Assembly (NCBI GenBank): GCA_004431415.1 | Contig: QPMI01000157.1 | Coordinates: 1 to 64,000 of the forward strand | Length of the DNA stretch: 64,000 nt | Source: Cyanophora paradoxa | Taxonomy: Eukaryota; Glaucocystophyceae; Cyanophorales; Cyanophoraceae | Reading direction: 5' to 3' | Shown: positions 35,608 to 47,985 of the stretch, piece by piece | Layout: every line of letters starts with the position of its first letter | Numbering within the stretch: position 1 is the first letter of the stretch | Program-made: the position numbers and the translations under genes | The notes under the pieces: model-generated | Told to the model about the DNA's origin: nothing | The model's database searches: none | What the model saw: the letters and a program-made list of their open reading frames with translations, nothing else

Positions 35608-38600
35608 TCAGAAGGCGAACGAGTCGAGGGCGTCGAGCTCGAGGGGGTGCAGGGGCCGCCCCATGGCCGCCGAGTCGCGCGGGGCCTCCTTGGCCTCCCC
35701 GGGGGCGATGTCGGCGACCTTGCCCGGGTTGCACACGACGGCGGCCAGCGAGGCGCGCGCCTCGAAGAGCGGCGCCACCCGCCGCGCGCACACGTCCTTC
35801 AGCGCCGCCGGCGTCACCGCCTGCACCGCCGACGCGGGCCGTCGGGAGGGGGGGCGACGCGGGCGGCGGCGCGGGGTACACGCGCCTGGACGGAGCGCAG
35901 GAGGGAGGCGTGGTAGGAGAGCCCGACACGCCGCAGGTGGTGCAGCAGACGCTGCTGGGCCGCCTGCAGGGGGTACGCTCGCTCGAGGGGGGTACGGCCG
36001 CTCAGGAGCGGGGGGTACGGCGCGCCTTCTCGAGGGTCTGCTCGCGAGCGATGATCCCATAGCAGACGGAGGCGCGCGCCGCCGCCGCCCGCTCCGCCTC
36101 GAACTCGGTCTGCCGTACCCCCCTGAGCGCGGGCCCCGCACCCCCGCGGGGCCGGGGGCCCGCACCGCGCCGGAGGCGAAGTCGCGGGCGATCTTGGCGG
36201 CGAGGGGGTACGCCTTCTCCGGGGACCCGGACTTGAAGAGGGTGAAGTAGATGGTCCCCTCCTCCACCTGCGCGGGCAGCCGCTCAGGCGAGCTCGAAGA
36301 GGGGGCGGGGGGCAGGCGGGGAGGGGGCGAGGGGCCGGGCCTCGGGGCGGATGCCGTAGGAGTACGAGAGGCCCTGCCCGCGGATCTGCTTCCACAGCGG
36401 CCCCTCCATCGTCGTCAGGTACTGCGGCCCGCCGCCCGTCAGCCGCCGGCTTCACCGTAACGCAATCGATCATCTACGGTGCTGGCTCGTCTATTAAAAC
36501 GCCGGGCCCTCGGATGCAAGCCGCGACGCATTTGCGGTCTATAGCAATGCGGTGCGACGGGGGGCGGGGGTCTGGGGCGGGGACGGCGCGCCTCGAGGAG
36601 GACGAGGAGGGCGGGGAGGTCGGGGTCGTCGAAGCCGGCCGGGCCCGCCGCCGCCTGCCGTGGGGCGAGGCGTGAGAGGGCGCGCGGCGCGACGGGGGGA
36701 GAAGACTCCGAGCTTGGAGCCGTCCGTCTATGGGCCTTCTTTAGCCTTCTCTTAAATTCGGCGCGCCTGGGCGACGAAGGAGGACTCGACGGCGCCGAGG
36801 GCGACGAGGAGGCCCGGGCGGGGTGCAGGCGCCGGGGCCAGCGCCCGCAGGAAGTCCCGCGTCCACGGCAGCGCCGCCGGGCGGCCCGCGGCGGGGCGCA
36901 CCCCCGGCGGCAAGAAGTCCCGCGTCCACGGCCTGCGCGCTGCCCTCAGGGCCGGGCGGAGGGCCCGTGCCCCCCTCCGCCGCACCGCTTGGGGTTCTCG
37001 AGGGTGAACGCGTTCGCGGAGACGTGCACGCGCATCGTGTCGGGGCGCACCAGCGCCGCCCGGAACTCTGAGGGGGAACGAGTGAGGGGGGTACAGGATG
37101 TGGCAGGGAGGGGAAAGGAGGGGGGGGGGGGTCACCCTCGAAGTCGGCCCAGGCGGCGTGCGGGTCCGAGTCGACGAGCTTCACGAACTCCTGGAGGAAG
37201 CGGGCCTGCGGGGAGGCGCGGGTTCGAGCCCCGCCGGGACCCTTTATCCCCCGAGCTTCGGACCTGGCGGACGAGGCTGCGGGCAGCGAGCGTCAGGAGG
37301 CAGAGGCAGAAAGGGGAGAGAGGGGGAAGAGAGGAGGGGCGGGCCTGGCGGCGCCGTGGTTGCTGAGGGGCCCCTCGGGGCGGGCGCCGGCGGGCCCCCA
37401 CCCGACGAGCGCCTCGCGGAGCGCCCCGTGCACGACCTGCGCGCCGCCCCCGGCCGCTCAGAGCGAAGACGGCACAAGAGGAGAGGGGAGAGGGCGGACG
37501 GCGTAGCCCTCGCGGCGGCGCTGCTGGGCCTCGCTGAGGAGCTTCTGGGCCGCCACCTTCAGCCTGCGAGCGGCCCCGGCGTGGGCGGGCCTGCGGCTGC
37601 GGCTAAGGAGGCGCGCGCGGGGGCCGGCACCTGTCCGGGGGGAAGAGGGGCTGGAAGAGGAGCTCGCGGAGCCAACGGACGGCGCGCCCGTACTTTCCCT
37701 TCTCCACCTTCACCCGCACCTCCACCGCCTGCCCCCTCCCGCCTCAGCGGCGAGGCGCGGGGAGGGAGAGGCGGGGAGGGGGCGGGGCGGGCCTGGGGGA
37801 AGGCGCCCGGGGAGAAGGTGCCGCCGCTGATGCCGATCGAGGCCGAGGTGGAGAGCGTGTCCTCGTTGAGCTGCGCCCGAGGGAGGCCGGCGCCTCAGCG
37901 CGGGGCCGGGGCCGGGGGGGCGGGGCGGGGCGGGTGCGGGCCTCGGAGACGACGCGCTCGTGGTCGACGGGGCGCCCGTCGCGCACGACGCCCGCCTTGA
38001 AGAGCGCCTCCCCGTACAGCTGCGGGGGGGCAAGGCCTCAGCTTCGCGAGGGGGAGGCGAGGGGGCGGGGGGCGCCTGGAGGAAGGGGCGGAGGCGGGCG
38101 GGGAGGGCGGTTGTGTCCAGAAGGACCTCCACCACCGCAAACTCCGACTCCACCTCTGCAAAGGGGGGGCACGCGCTCAGAGGGGGGGGGGGGGGGGCGG
38201 GGGAGGGGGGGGAGAAGGGGCGGCCGGGGCGGGCGCACGGTCGAACTGGGTCCAGACGGGAAGGGCGCCGCGTCGTCCTCCGCCAGCCGCGCCTGCGCGC
38301 CCGGCCGCGGCGTCACGCCGGGCGGGGCGGCGGGGTGGCGGGGCGGGGCGGGGCGGGGCGCACGGCGAGGCGGGCGGCGAGGGGCCCCGCGTCGGGCCCG
38401 AGGTCGGCGAGGGCCGCCCCGGCGCCTCGCTCCGCACCGTCGAGACCTGCCCGGCGGTCGCGTCGCGCGGGGGCCCGAGGGGCGGCGCGGGGCGGGTGCA
38501 TCGAGTCCGGGGGATCGCTCGCCTCGAAGAGCGGGACGCGGCTGACGTCCGGCACAGGGAACGAGGCTGCGGGGCAGCTCGGTGAGCGGGGGGCGGAAGG

Positions 38601-41472
38601 CGGGGGCGCGAAGAGGGGGGGGGGGGGGGGGGGGGGGCGTGTACCGAGGAGGGAGGTGGGGATCTCGACTTCGTTCGCGGCCGTGGCGGCCTCCAGCGCC
38701 GCCTTCAGCTCCGCCAGCTTCGCCTCCCCTGGGGGGTGGCTCGGCCGGGGCACGGTTTCGAGGGGCTTGCGGGTGTGGGGTACCGAGGGCCTTCGCCTGC
38801 GCCTCGACGCGGGCCTTCTCCTCCGCCGACATCTGAGTACCCCCGGGTCGGAAACGGGTACCCCCGTTCGCAATCCGGACCCGGGTGCGGCGCACGCGCT
38901 CAGCGAGGGCCTTGCTGGGCTTGCTCGAGACGGAGACGACGGGCGCGTTGAGGACCCACCTGCGGGCCGCCCGTCAGAGATGGGCCGAAGGGGACGGGGC
39001 GGGGGGTAGGGGATGAGGAGGGGGGTACGCGCTTGTCCAGGAGGGCGGTCCAGTACCCCGGCTCCTTCTTCGCGAGGGCGTCGAGGCGCCCGAGCTCCGA
39101 GGAGGCCTCGGCGAGGTCCGAGCCGGCCTCCGGCCCGTACAGGAAATCGTTCACCTGCGGGCGAACGCTCGCTCGCGAACGGGGCCCGCGCGCGTGCGCG
39201 GGGCGGGCGGGCGGGCGGGAGGTACGCGCGATGCGGAAGGTGAGGGCGCGCCAGGGGGTCTCCTCGAGGGTCGCGAGCCGCTTCAGGCGGCGGCGGTGGA
39301 GCACGGCCGCCAGGCGCGCCGCGTCGAGCCCGGCCTCCCGCACCCCCCGCAGCGTCTCGAAGAACACCCTGCGCGCCCCGCCCGCCCTCGCACTCGCACC
39401 GCGCCCGCGCGCGCCGAGCCGGGCGGGCGGGGTACGCGCTTGCGGCAGTCCTCCATCTTCTCCACGGGCACGCCCTCGGCCACCACGTACTGCGGGGTAC
39501 AGTCCGCGAAAAGAGGGGGGAACATAGGGGGGAGGGCGGGGCGGACGGTGGCGGTGGGGGAGTGGACGAGGGTGCCGTAGTCGACCTCGGAGGCGAGCGG
39601 CTCCTCCAGCTCCGTCAGCGCCTGCCCCACCCCCGGCGTCAGCACGCGCCCCCGCGCACGTTTCTGGGGGCGGGGCGGGCGGGGCGGGCCTTGCGGAGCG
39701 GGGAGACGGCGGAGTCGGTGAGGTACTCCCAGAGGACCTCGACCGCCATGCGCTCCTCGAACGCCTGCGGGGCCGCCCCCGGCTCGACGCCGGCGCGGGG
39801 CGCGGGGCGGGGCGGGCGGGGGCGGCGGACGGCGTAGGCGGGCCCGCGCCAGGCGAAGTAGAGGGCGCCCACCGAGTCGTCGTCCGCCGGGAACTCGCCC
39901 TGCCCCGCCCCGAGCTCGCCCCGGGAGGCGCGGCGGCGGCGGGGTACAGGGAAGGGACGGGGCGGACGAGGACGTCGACGGGGGCGGTGAGGGGCAGCAC
40001 GGGGTTCTGGCTCCACGGCCTGCCCGCCCCGCCCGCCCCGTAAGCCCTCCGCGCGGTGGGGCGGGGCGGGGCGGGGCAGGGACCTGGGGATGGGGGGCAG
40101 GGGCCCCTTGCCGGCCACGCGCTCCTCGAAGGGCAGCAGCGCCGCGAAGAGCTCCGCCGGGTCCACCTGCGCCGGCGCAGGCGGGGGCGCCCCGGGTCGC
40201 CCGGGGGAGGCGGGGCGGGGCGGGGCGGGGCGGAGCGCACGGTGCCGACGAGGACGAGGCAGAGGTTGTCCGGCCGGTAGTAGCTCCGGTGGTAGTCCTT
40301 GACTGCCCGGGGCACACGCGTCGGGACGGGAGGGGGTACAGGGGAGCGGAGGCGCGCGCGCGCACTCTTCTGGGCGGTGAGCTCGCGCAGGTTGGCGCAG
40401 ATGCCGCCCGTCTCGTACTTGTACCTGTACCGCGCTCAGCGCGGAGGGGAGCGGGCGCGGGGGGGAAGGGGGGCAGAGGCGCGCGCCCGCAGTCGCCGGG
40501 CCAGAGCGCGTGCAGCGCGGCGCGGAAGGCGCGCGAGGGGCCTGCCGGGCGCCAGAATCAAGCCGAGGGGCGAACAATCGGGCCGGGGCGGAGGAGGGGG
40601 CACCCGTGTTCTCGCGGGCCTGCATCTCGCAGTAGACGACGCCGGCGTTGGCGCCCTCGCCGTTCACGTGGTGCACCTCCGTCAGCACCCCGGAGTCCGT
40701 CATCGTCGCTGCCGCCGCCTCCAATCAGCGCCGCCGCACCGTGGGGGCGCGGGGGGTACGCACGGTAGAGGATGTGGTCCAGGTAGACGGGGAGGAGGGA
40801 CAGGAACCCCTGCGGTGAACGCGCGGCGGCTCGACGGCGGTCGCGTCCGGCGCGAAGAGGCGGAACGGAGCGGGGCCAGCGGCCGCACCTGAGCGCCAGC
40901 GGTCTCAAGCGTGTACGCCGTGTGGTCCGTGTCTGTCCACGCATCTGCCGCGCCCGGCGGTCACGCCCTTTTTCGCATGAAGCGCGGCGGGCGCGGCGCA
41001 GCCGCCGGGGCGCGGCTCACTCGTGCCGCGGGCGAGGCATCGGTTCGCGACGCTGTCGAGAACGCCCTTATAGGGATAGAGCTCCGACCCGAGAAAGACC
41101 TGCCGAGGCGCGTCGCACCAGGGCGACCGCTGTCAGGGAGGGGGGCGGCGAGGCGGGGCGCGTATACGTACGATGTGCTCGAGCGTGTGGGGCAGGCCAT
41201 CGTCCGAATGATCCTCCGTAGCGAGCGCGAAGAAGCTGGGCGCGCCCGGCGCCCGCGTACGTCAGATTCGACGCCGCAGTGCATACTCGATGCAAATGAA
41301 CCGCGCACCCGTTCACCAGTGGCCCAGGGGCGCTTGCGAGGACGACGGAGAGACCGGTGCGCTTGCTCCGCCACTTGGTTACGGGCACGCGGTCTTCGGC
41401 GGTGAACGAGGTGAGAAGCTCCCACGAAGCAGGCGTCGCCTGCTTCGAGCGGGCGAAGATGTCGGACGGCAT
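35608..41472 (-). CDS. M16 (insulinase-type) metalloprotease, C05D11.1/SDD3-like
   Basis: Large zinc peptidase spread over roughly 25 short exons. ATG 41472 gives MPSDIFARSKQATPASWELL, then VTKWRSKRTGLSVVLASAPG. The next exon reads FFALATEDHSDDGLPHTLEH: the inverted zinc motif HxxEH is intact as HTLEH (41175-41189). Then come FLGSELYPYKGVLDS and NAWTDTDHTAYTLETAGAQ, LPVYLDHILY, VLTEVHHVNGEGANAGVVY, VKDYHRSYYRPDNLCLVLVG and later MERMAVEVLW-type segments. Near the 3' end are LYGEALFKAGVV, MEGPLWKQIRGQGLSYSYGI, SGSPEKAYPLAAKIARDFAS and SYHASLLRSVQAVTPAAL. The stop is TGA at 35608. The combination fits the uncharacterised single-chain M16 subgroup known from yeast SDD3 and worm C05D11.1. Extreme G runs (38180, 38612) sit in introns. 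Confidence 0.87.
37221..37231 (+). other. tRNA T-arm-like sequence in an intron (antisense to host gene)
   Basis: GGTTCGAGCCC with flanking GCGGG/CCCGC stem looks like a tRNA T arm, followed by CGGGACCC and TTT. No matching 5' acceptor strand or anticodon arm exists upstream, so it is at most a tRNA 3'-half remnant. It ends 16 bases from the 3' splice site of the M16 gene exon whose upper edge is 37205. Confidence 0.4.
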
Positions 41473-41862
41473 CGCTTGGTGTGCTAGGTCGCCGGTACCC
41501 CCACGCGGCGACGCCCCCCGAGGCGTCCTGGCTTCGAAATGAAGCGGGCGGGCCGCTCGAGCCCGGGCGCTTATAGGGCGCGTCCATCGCTCGATCTGCC
41601 CCCGCCGCCACCCCCAGCGCCGGAGCCGGCCGACTCTCCGCCGGAGCACGGCCACGGGCAAGAAGGCTACCTGCGCCCGCGCTCGTATAGCGTTGCAGCA
41701 TCGTCCGGGAGCGCTGACACCGCCGAATGGATCCTGAGGTGCGCCGCCGCGTAGCGCGCTTGCCAACGGCACCCGCTCACGCTGCCCGGCCGCAGCCCGC
41801 CTCTAAGCCCCGACGACCTTCAGCTAGATGTTGACATAGAGACCGAGCTGCACAGGCTCTCG
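41473..41862. promoter_or_regulatory. Divergent intergenic region between M16 and coiled-coil genes
   Basis: About 390 bases between two head-to-head genes, so it probably carries both promoters. A possible upstream coding exon for the plus-strand gene (LDVDIETELHRLS) follows a CTTCAG acceptor at about 41825, so the true start of that gene may be further left. Confidence 0.35.
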
Positions 41863-44164
41863 ATGCGGACGCACGATCACATCGTCGAGCGGGGTGAGAA
41901 CAGCTGGAGCACGACCCGGGCCCACATCCTCGAGCTGCAGACGCCCGAGCGCTCGCGGCCGCCCGCGGCGCGCGATGCGGGAAGCGGCTCGCCGCGGCAG
42001 CAGGCGGCGAGCCCTGTGGAGGGCCTCAACCAGTACCGCCTGCTCTTCTCCCCTTCGCGTTCTCCCCCGCCAACGTCGCCGGAGATCCCGCCGCCGCCGC
42101 CGCCGCCGTCTATGTTCGACGGCTCGCCGGATGCGCGCAGCGAGCTCGACGCCGCGCGGGCCGTCGCCGCCTCGCTTCGCGCGGCCCTCACGCAGAAGGC
42201 GCGGCCCTCTGGGACCCACGCGGCGCCGAGCCGCGCCGCGCTGAGAAGGGGCCGCCGCAGGAGAACGACATGCGGCGCATGCAGGCGGCGCTGGACGCGG
42301 TGGAGGAGCGCGGGAACGAGGCGCGGCAGGCGGCGGCGCAGGCGGCGGACGAGGCGGCGCGCCTGGCGGACGAGCTGGCGGCCTCCCGCGAGGCCGGCGC
42401 CCGCACCGCCGCCGAGCTCGCCGCGGCGCTCAACGAGGCGGCCCGCCGCGAGGGTGCGCCCGCGCCGCGCCGCGCCGCGCCGCGCGAGGGCGCCTCACGC
42501 GCGGCTCGGCGAAGGGGAGGCGGAGCGGGCACAGGGGAGCTGCGGCAGGCCCGCGAGGAGCTTGCGGCCGCCCTCGAGGCCCTCACCGGCGTCTCCGTCC
42601 CCGTCCGCCCGCCCCCGCCCCTCCGTAGCAGCGCTCCCCTCCGCCCGCCCGCCTTCCGACCCCCGCGCCCGGCGCCGCCGCGCAGGCGCCGGCGCTGCGG
42701 GAGGAGCGGGACGCGCTGGCGGCGGAGGCGGGGGCGCTGCGGGGCGAGCGGGAGCGGATGGTCGGCGAGCTCGACGCCCTCCGCGCCGCCATCGGTCCGC
42801 CCGCCCCGCCCGCCGCCCGCCCGGGCGCTCTCCGAGGGCGGGCGGGGCAGAGGAGGAGGTGGTGGCGGCGCAGCGCGAGCGCGACGAGGCGCACTCTGCG
42901 CTCCTCGCCGCCCGCGAGGCCGCCGAGGTGCGCCGCCGGGGCCCGGCGGCGGGGCGGGGCGGGGCGGGCGAAGCGCGCCTCGCCCTTTTCAGATGGGGGA
43001 GGAGGGTGTCTCACCGGGGGCGGCCGGCAGGCGGCGGACGGGAGGCGGCGGGGGAGCGCGCCGCGGCCGCCCGCGAGCGCGAGGCGCTGCACGTGGAGCG
43101 CGACGGCGCGCTCGCCGCCGCCGCCGCGGTGCGCCCACGCCCGAAGCAGAGAAACGCGCAGCGCCGCAACGCGGGTGCAGGCGAGAGAGGAGAGGGACCG
43201 GGCGGCGCGGAGGCGGGCGAGGCGGCGGCGGCGGCGGCGCGCGAGCGGGAGGCGATGCGCGCGGAGCTCGAGGCGGCGCGGGCGAGCCTGGAGGAGGCGG
43301 GCCGCCCCGCCCCGCCCCGCCCCTCCTGCGCTCGGGAAGCGACGAGGACGCTCGGCAGGAGCGGGCGGGGCGGGAGGCGGCGGGCGGGCGGCGGCGACGG
43401 AGGCGGCGGCGCTGCGGAGGGAGCTGGAGGCGGCGCGAGCGGAGGGCGCCGCGGTGCGCCCGGGCCCGAGCCGCGCGCAGCGGGGCGGGGCCGACGGCCC
43501 CTCGGCTCCGCGCGCAGGCGGCGTCGGAGAGGGAGGCGGCGCGGGCGGAGCGGGACGGCCTCCGCTCCGAGCTGCGCGCCGCCCGCGCAGAAGCCGCCTC
43601 CGTGCCTTCCTTCCCTCGCCCCTCGGACCCTCCCTCTCTTCCCTGACGCGGCCCGGAAGGCGCGGGAGGAGCGGGCGGCGCTGGCGCGGGAGAGGGACGC
43701 CCTCCGGAAGGAGAAGGAGGCCGCGCGGGCCGAGGCCGAGCGGCTGAGGAGCCAGGCGCGCCGCACCCGCCCCTCCTGAGCCGAGCTTCGCTGAGCTGCG
43801 CGGGCGCAGCCGGTGCCTGCGGCGCGCGAGGGCGCGGCGGCGGCGGCGGCGGCGGCGGTGGAGGAGCGGGCGAAGATGCAGGCCGAGGCGCAGGCGGCGC
43901 GGGCGGCGGCGGAGGCGGCGACGGCGGAGGCGGCCGCCGCGCGGGCCGAGCACACCAGGGTGCGAAGAGGGCGGCCTGGATGCTTCTCGCCCCACGCCCG
44001 ACGGGCCTGCCAGGCTGCACAGGAGTGGGAAGCGAAGCGAACGGCGCTGGAGGCGGCGGCGGAGCGCGAGGCGGCGGCGGCGGCGGCGGCGCGCGAGGAG
44101 GCGGCGCGGGCGCGGCAGCAGGCGGCGGCCGGCGACGCGGGGCGGCGCGGCTGCGGGAGGAGGC

Positions 44165-44195
<31 letters not shown>

Positions 44196-46949
44196 ACCAA
44201 GGCGAAGGAGGCGGCAGAGGCGCGGGCGGGGGCGGCGGAGGCGGCGCTGGCGGGGCGCGGCGGGAGGCGGAGGCGGCGATGCGGCCGCTGCGGGAGCGGG
44301 GGCGGCAGCTGGAGGAGGCCCGCGCCGAGGCGGAGCTCAGGGTGCGCGCCGCCCCCGCCGCCGGCCGCTGCGGGGCGGCGGGCGGCCTCACGCGGGGCGG
44401 GCGGGGCAGGCGGCGGCGGCGGAGCACGGGCGGGCGCTGGCGGAGGCCGAGGTCGCCCGCCTGCGCCGCGCCCGCGAGGAGGTCCGCCCTCCCCGGGGCC
44501 CCCGCCGGGGCGGGCGGCGCGGGGCCACTCTAGGGCAGAACCCTTTGGCCTTAGAGCTTTGCGGCCCTGGGCCCGAGGGCGGACTTCGCTTTCCTGGGGC
44601 GCGGCTGACGCTGGCTGTCCCGCGGCAGTCGCTGCAGCGGGCGGCGCGGAGCGGGGACGAGGCGAGCGGGCTGCTGGCGGCGGCGGAGGAGGAGCTCGGG
44701 CTCGCCCGCCACGCCCTCTGCACCCTCGTCGCCGAGCGCGACGCCGCCGCCGCCGCCCTCGCCGCCGCCGCCGCCTCCCGCGACCGCGAGCTCGGCGGCC
44801 TCCGCGCCGAGCGCGACGCCGCCCGCGCCGCCGCCGAGCGCGCCGCCGCGAGGCCGCCGACTCGGCGGAGCGCGCCCGGCGCGAGGCGCGGCCGCCGCCG
44901 CCGCGGGGGCCGCCGCCGCCCTCGAGGCGCGCCTGCCCGCGCTGGAGGCGGCGGCCGCGGCCGTCGAGGCGCTCGCGGGGGCGGCGCGGCAGCGGATGGC
45001 GTCGCTGGGCCGCTGCGGGAGCGGGCGCGGACGGCGGAGGAGGCGGCGGCCGCGGCGCGGGCCCGGGCCGACGCCGCCGAGCGCCTGCGCGAGGTCCGCG
45101 CCCGCCCCCCCGAGGCCCCTCCCCTGCCCAGGGCGCAACGGGCCGGGGCGCAGGAGTCGATCTCGCGGGCGGTGGAGGCGGTGGCCGCGCGGGAGGGCGA
45201 GGACTCCGCGAAGGTGGCCCCTCCGCCTCGGTCGCCCTCCCGCCCTCTCAGCGTCTCACTCCGCGGGGCGCAGATGGGCGTGGCGGCGCTGCGGCTCTCG
45301 CAGCTCCAGGAGCGCATGGAGGGGCTCCTCGCCGCCCCCCACCCGCAGCCCCCGGCCCCGGCCCCGGCTCCGCCTCGGGCCCACCAGCAGGCGCATGCCG
45401 CGGCCCGGGCCTTCGTGGGGGGCCCGGAGACCCCGAAGACGACCCTGGGGGCGTCCTCCCCGCCCGACGCCGAGCCCGAGGAGGAGGCCGAGGAGGACGG
45501 GGAGGCCGAGGAGGAGGCGGACCCGCTGGCAGGGGCCGTCAGGGAGGCGCAGGCGCGCCTCGCCCAGGCCCTCGCCGCCGCCCGGTCCGCCCCCCGCGCC
45601 CCCCGCGCCCCCTCGTTCCCCCTGACGCGGGGCCCCGCAGGTCCTCCGCGCCCACCCGCTACGCCGCCGGGCTCACCCCGAAGGTGCCGGTGCTCCGCCT
45701 CCTCCTCAGGGACCTCCCCGCCTGAAACCGAGCCGGCAGTCGGCGGGGCGGTCGCGGGCCCCCGGCCGGTCGGTCTCGGCCGAGCGGCCCTCGCGCCGTC
45801 CGGCGTCGGCCGGGGAGCTCCCCCGCGGAGCCCGCCCCGGGCTGTGCGCCCCGCGCCGGCCTCGGAGGACGCCCCGAGACCGCTCGCGAGCTGCGGCCCC
45901 ACCCGGGCTCTCCATCGCCCTCCCCGCCCCGCCCCCGCCCCCGCCCGCCGGCACGCCCTCCCCCTCCAGCGCCTCCGCCTCCGCCTCGACGCCCTCCCCC
46001 GGCCCGGCGCCCGCCTCCTCCGCCTCGGACGTCTGGGGCCCGGAGCGCGCCTCGCTGCTCAAGTTCCTGCGCGCGGGGGGCCCCCTCTTCAAGCACGACT
46101 TCAACTCCCGCACCGCGAAGGCCCGCCCTCGCTTCCCCCCTCCCGTAGGACCCGCCGCCAGGATCTGAGCTCGGCGCACGCCAGGGCGCGAGGCGGCTCC
46201 GCTGGTTCCAGCTCTCCGAGGACGGGGCGTTCCTCCGGTGGGGGGACCTCCCCTCCACAGACCGCCCAGGGCCCCTCCCCGCCTCCTCCCTCCCCTCCTC
46301 CGGTGCCCGCGAGGCCCCCTCCTTACCCTTGTGCTTTCTCACGCTCCTCGGCAGCGAGCCTGGCGCACGTGAGGGAGATCTCCTACGGTTCGCTGAAGCG
46401 CACCCGCTCGCCGCTCCTTTCGCCCTCCTCCCACACCCGCGCCCAGGGCCCCGGACGGCGACCTTCCGCCAGCTGCGCGCCGTGGCGCCCCCCTCCGCGA
46501 GCGACGAGCCCTGGCAGGCGCGCCCCGCCCCCGACCCCCGCGCCCCGCGCCCCCCGTGAGACTCGCGTGCCCCGCGCAGTGCTTCAGCCTCCTCTTCCCT
46601 ACTCGCACGCTGGACCTCTCCGCCCCGAGCGCCCCCGCCCTGCGCTCCTGGTTCATGGTCCGTGCCCCGCCCCATGTTGGCTCACCTCGCGGCGACGCCC
46701 TCGCGTGCGCAGGGGCTGAATCTCGCGGTTCAGGCGGTGCGGCAGGCCTCCGCCGCGCAGCCCAGCGCCGAACCTGCGCCGGGGCCCGGGCCCGAGGCCA
46801 TCGCCTCGTCCGCGTCGTCTGCGGCGCCGCGGGGAGGGGCGGGCGCCCTCTTCCGGCCCTCCCCCTCGGCAGAGGCGTACCTGCGCGCGCAGGCGCACAT
46901 CCACTCTGTCCTCCGGGCGTCCCCTCAGCCGTCTCCCCACTTCGTCTGA
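41863..46949 (+). CDS. Long coiled-coil protein with C-terminal PH-like domain
   Basis: Starts at or before ATG 41863 (MRTHDHIVERGENSWSTTRA). After a Pro-rich linker (IPPPPPPPS) come about 20 short exons encoding Ala/Glu/Arg heptads, for example ALREERDALAAEAGALRGER and ARKAREERAALARERDALRK. The frame changes at each C-rich intron. Around 45480 there is an acidic patch (PEEEAEEDGEAEEEADP). Near 46030-46720 a PH-like domain is readable: LLKFLRAGGPLFKHDF, RLRWFQLSEDGAFLRWGDL, VREISYGSL, WQCFSLLFPTRTLDLS and SWFMGLNLAVQA. This pattern resembles the PH domain of plant PRAF-type proteins, which binds membranes. Stop TGA 46947-46949. A cytoskeletal or membrane-tethering role is inferred. Confidence 0.7.
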
Positions 46950-47985
46950 GCTCTCTGCAATACCCATAAGCACGCTCCTCTGCGGATGCATATGCTGGCT
47001 AGCGCTGCCGCCAGTTCAGGCTCGAGCTCTGAGCCGCGCCCGCGCGCATGCGTGAAGCACTACGAAGAGACGACGCGACGGGATTCCGATCTAAGCTTGA
47101 GTATGCGCATCCGCACTGCGGCGCTAGCGCTGCGGCCGCGGCGAGAAACTGATCATGAGGACCGCTCGCTTCGTATACGTACCCCGTTGTCCGCAGCAAA
47201 CTGCGTACCCGGTTCGACCGTGCACCGTGCACGAGTTCGCAGCTGAACCGCACGAACCGCGAAGAGGATCACAAACCGCGCATTGAGAGCGAAGTGAGAG
47301 GCTGTGACCCTCGTCTCGCGCCCGCTCGCGGCGAGGCGAAGGCAAGTTACCACGTTCGCCTGGGCCTCGATGCAGCGCCGGGTGCAAACGGCGATCAGCA
47401 ATCGTTCGACGGTTCGAAGATAGCCGCTAGATTCGAGCCGCCGGCGTGGCTACGCAGCGGCCTACACAGTGGCTACACTCCCTTCAGCACATTCGCGCGC
47501 GACTGTGCACGAGCTGCTATGGCGGTGGCGCGCTGGAGTTGCACCGTCGGGAAGGCCGAGTATAGACTGACCGCCGTCGATGCCGTGGACGACACCCTGG
47601 ACCGCCAGGGAGTGCAAGCGCACGGCTGGCTCATGGCAGGGTGCGCGCTCGCTTCCGCTGCGCCCTCGGGCGAATGCAGAGGCCGCGCTCTCCTGCTCAC
47701 GGCGCCGGCGCTTCCGCAGACCCGGAGGAGTGGGCGCGTCGATGCCCGCCTGGCCGCCTGCCGGATTGCAGTTCAGGCAGAAGATCTTGTTAAAAAAGGC
47801 AAACGCGGAAATCATAGGCAAGTGCGCGGTTATCTGCGGCGCACTCGCGCTCACGCCGCCCCGGCGCAGAGGGGAGAGTTACGGCGGTTGCTGTTGTTGC
47901 TGCGACGAGCGACGACCTCCCGAAAATTCCCATCTATCCGAGGGAGGAAGACAGGGAGGAAGACAAGAGCTTCTTCTACACGGAG
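46950..47985. other. Intergenic region, no recognised gene
   Basis: About 1 kb of moderate-GC sequence between two plus-strand genes. Several frames are open by chance but none resembles a known protein. The upstream part of the RS-rich gene could include an extra exon reading LPKIPIYPREEDREEDKSFF just before 47986. Confidence 0.4.

Noticed and set aside
37160-37250. Possible full tRNA gene around GGTTCGAGCCC at 37221
   Set aside because: The T arm pairs well, but no 5' acceptor strand GGTCCCG, D arm or anticodon arm is present upstream, where the sequence codes for the M16 protein on the other strand.
42583-44427. 614-residue minus-strand ORF
   Set aside because: Complement of the Ala/Glu/Arg coiled-coil exons; such GC-rich heptad repeats leave the reverse strand open by composition.
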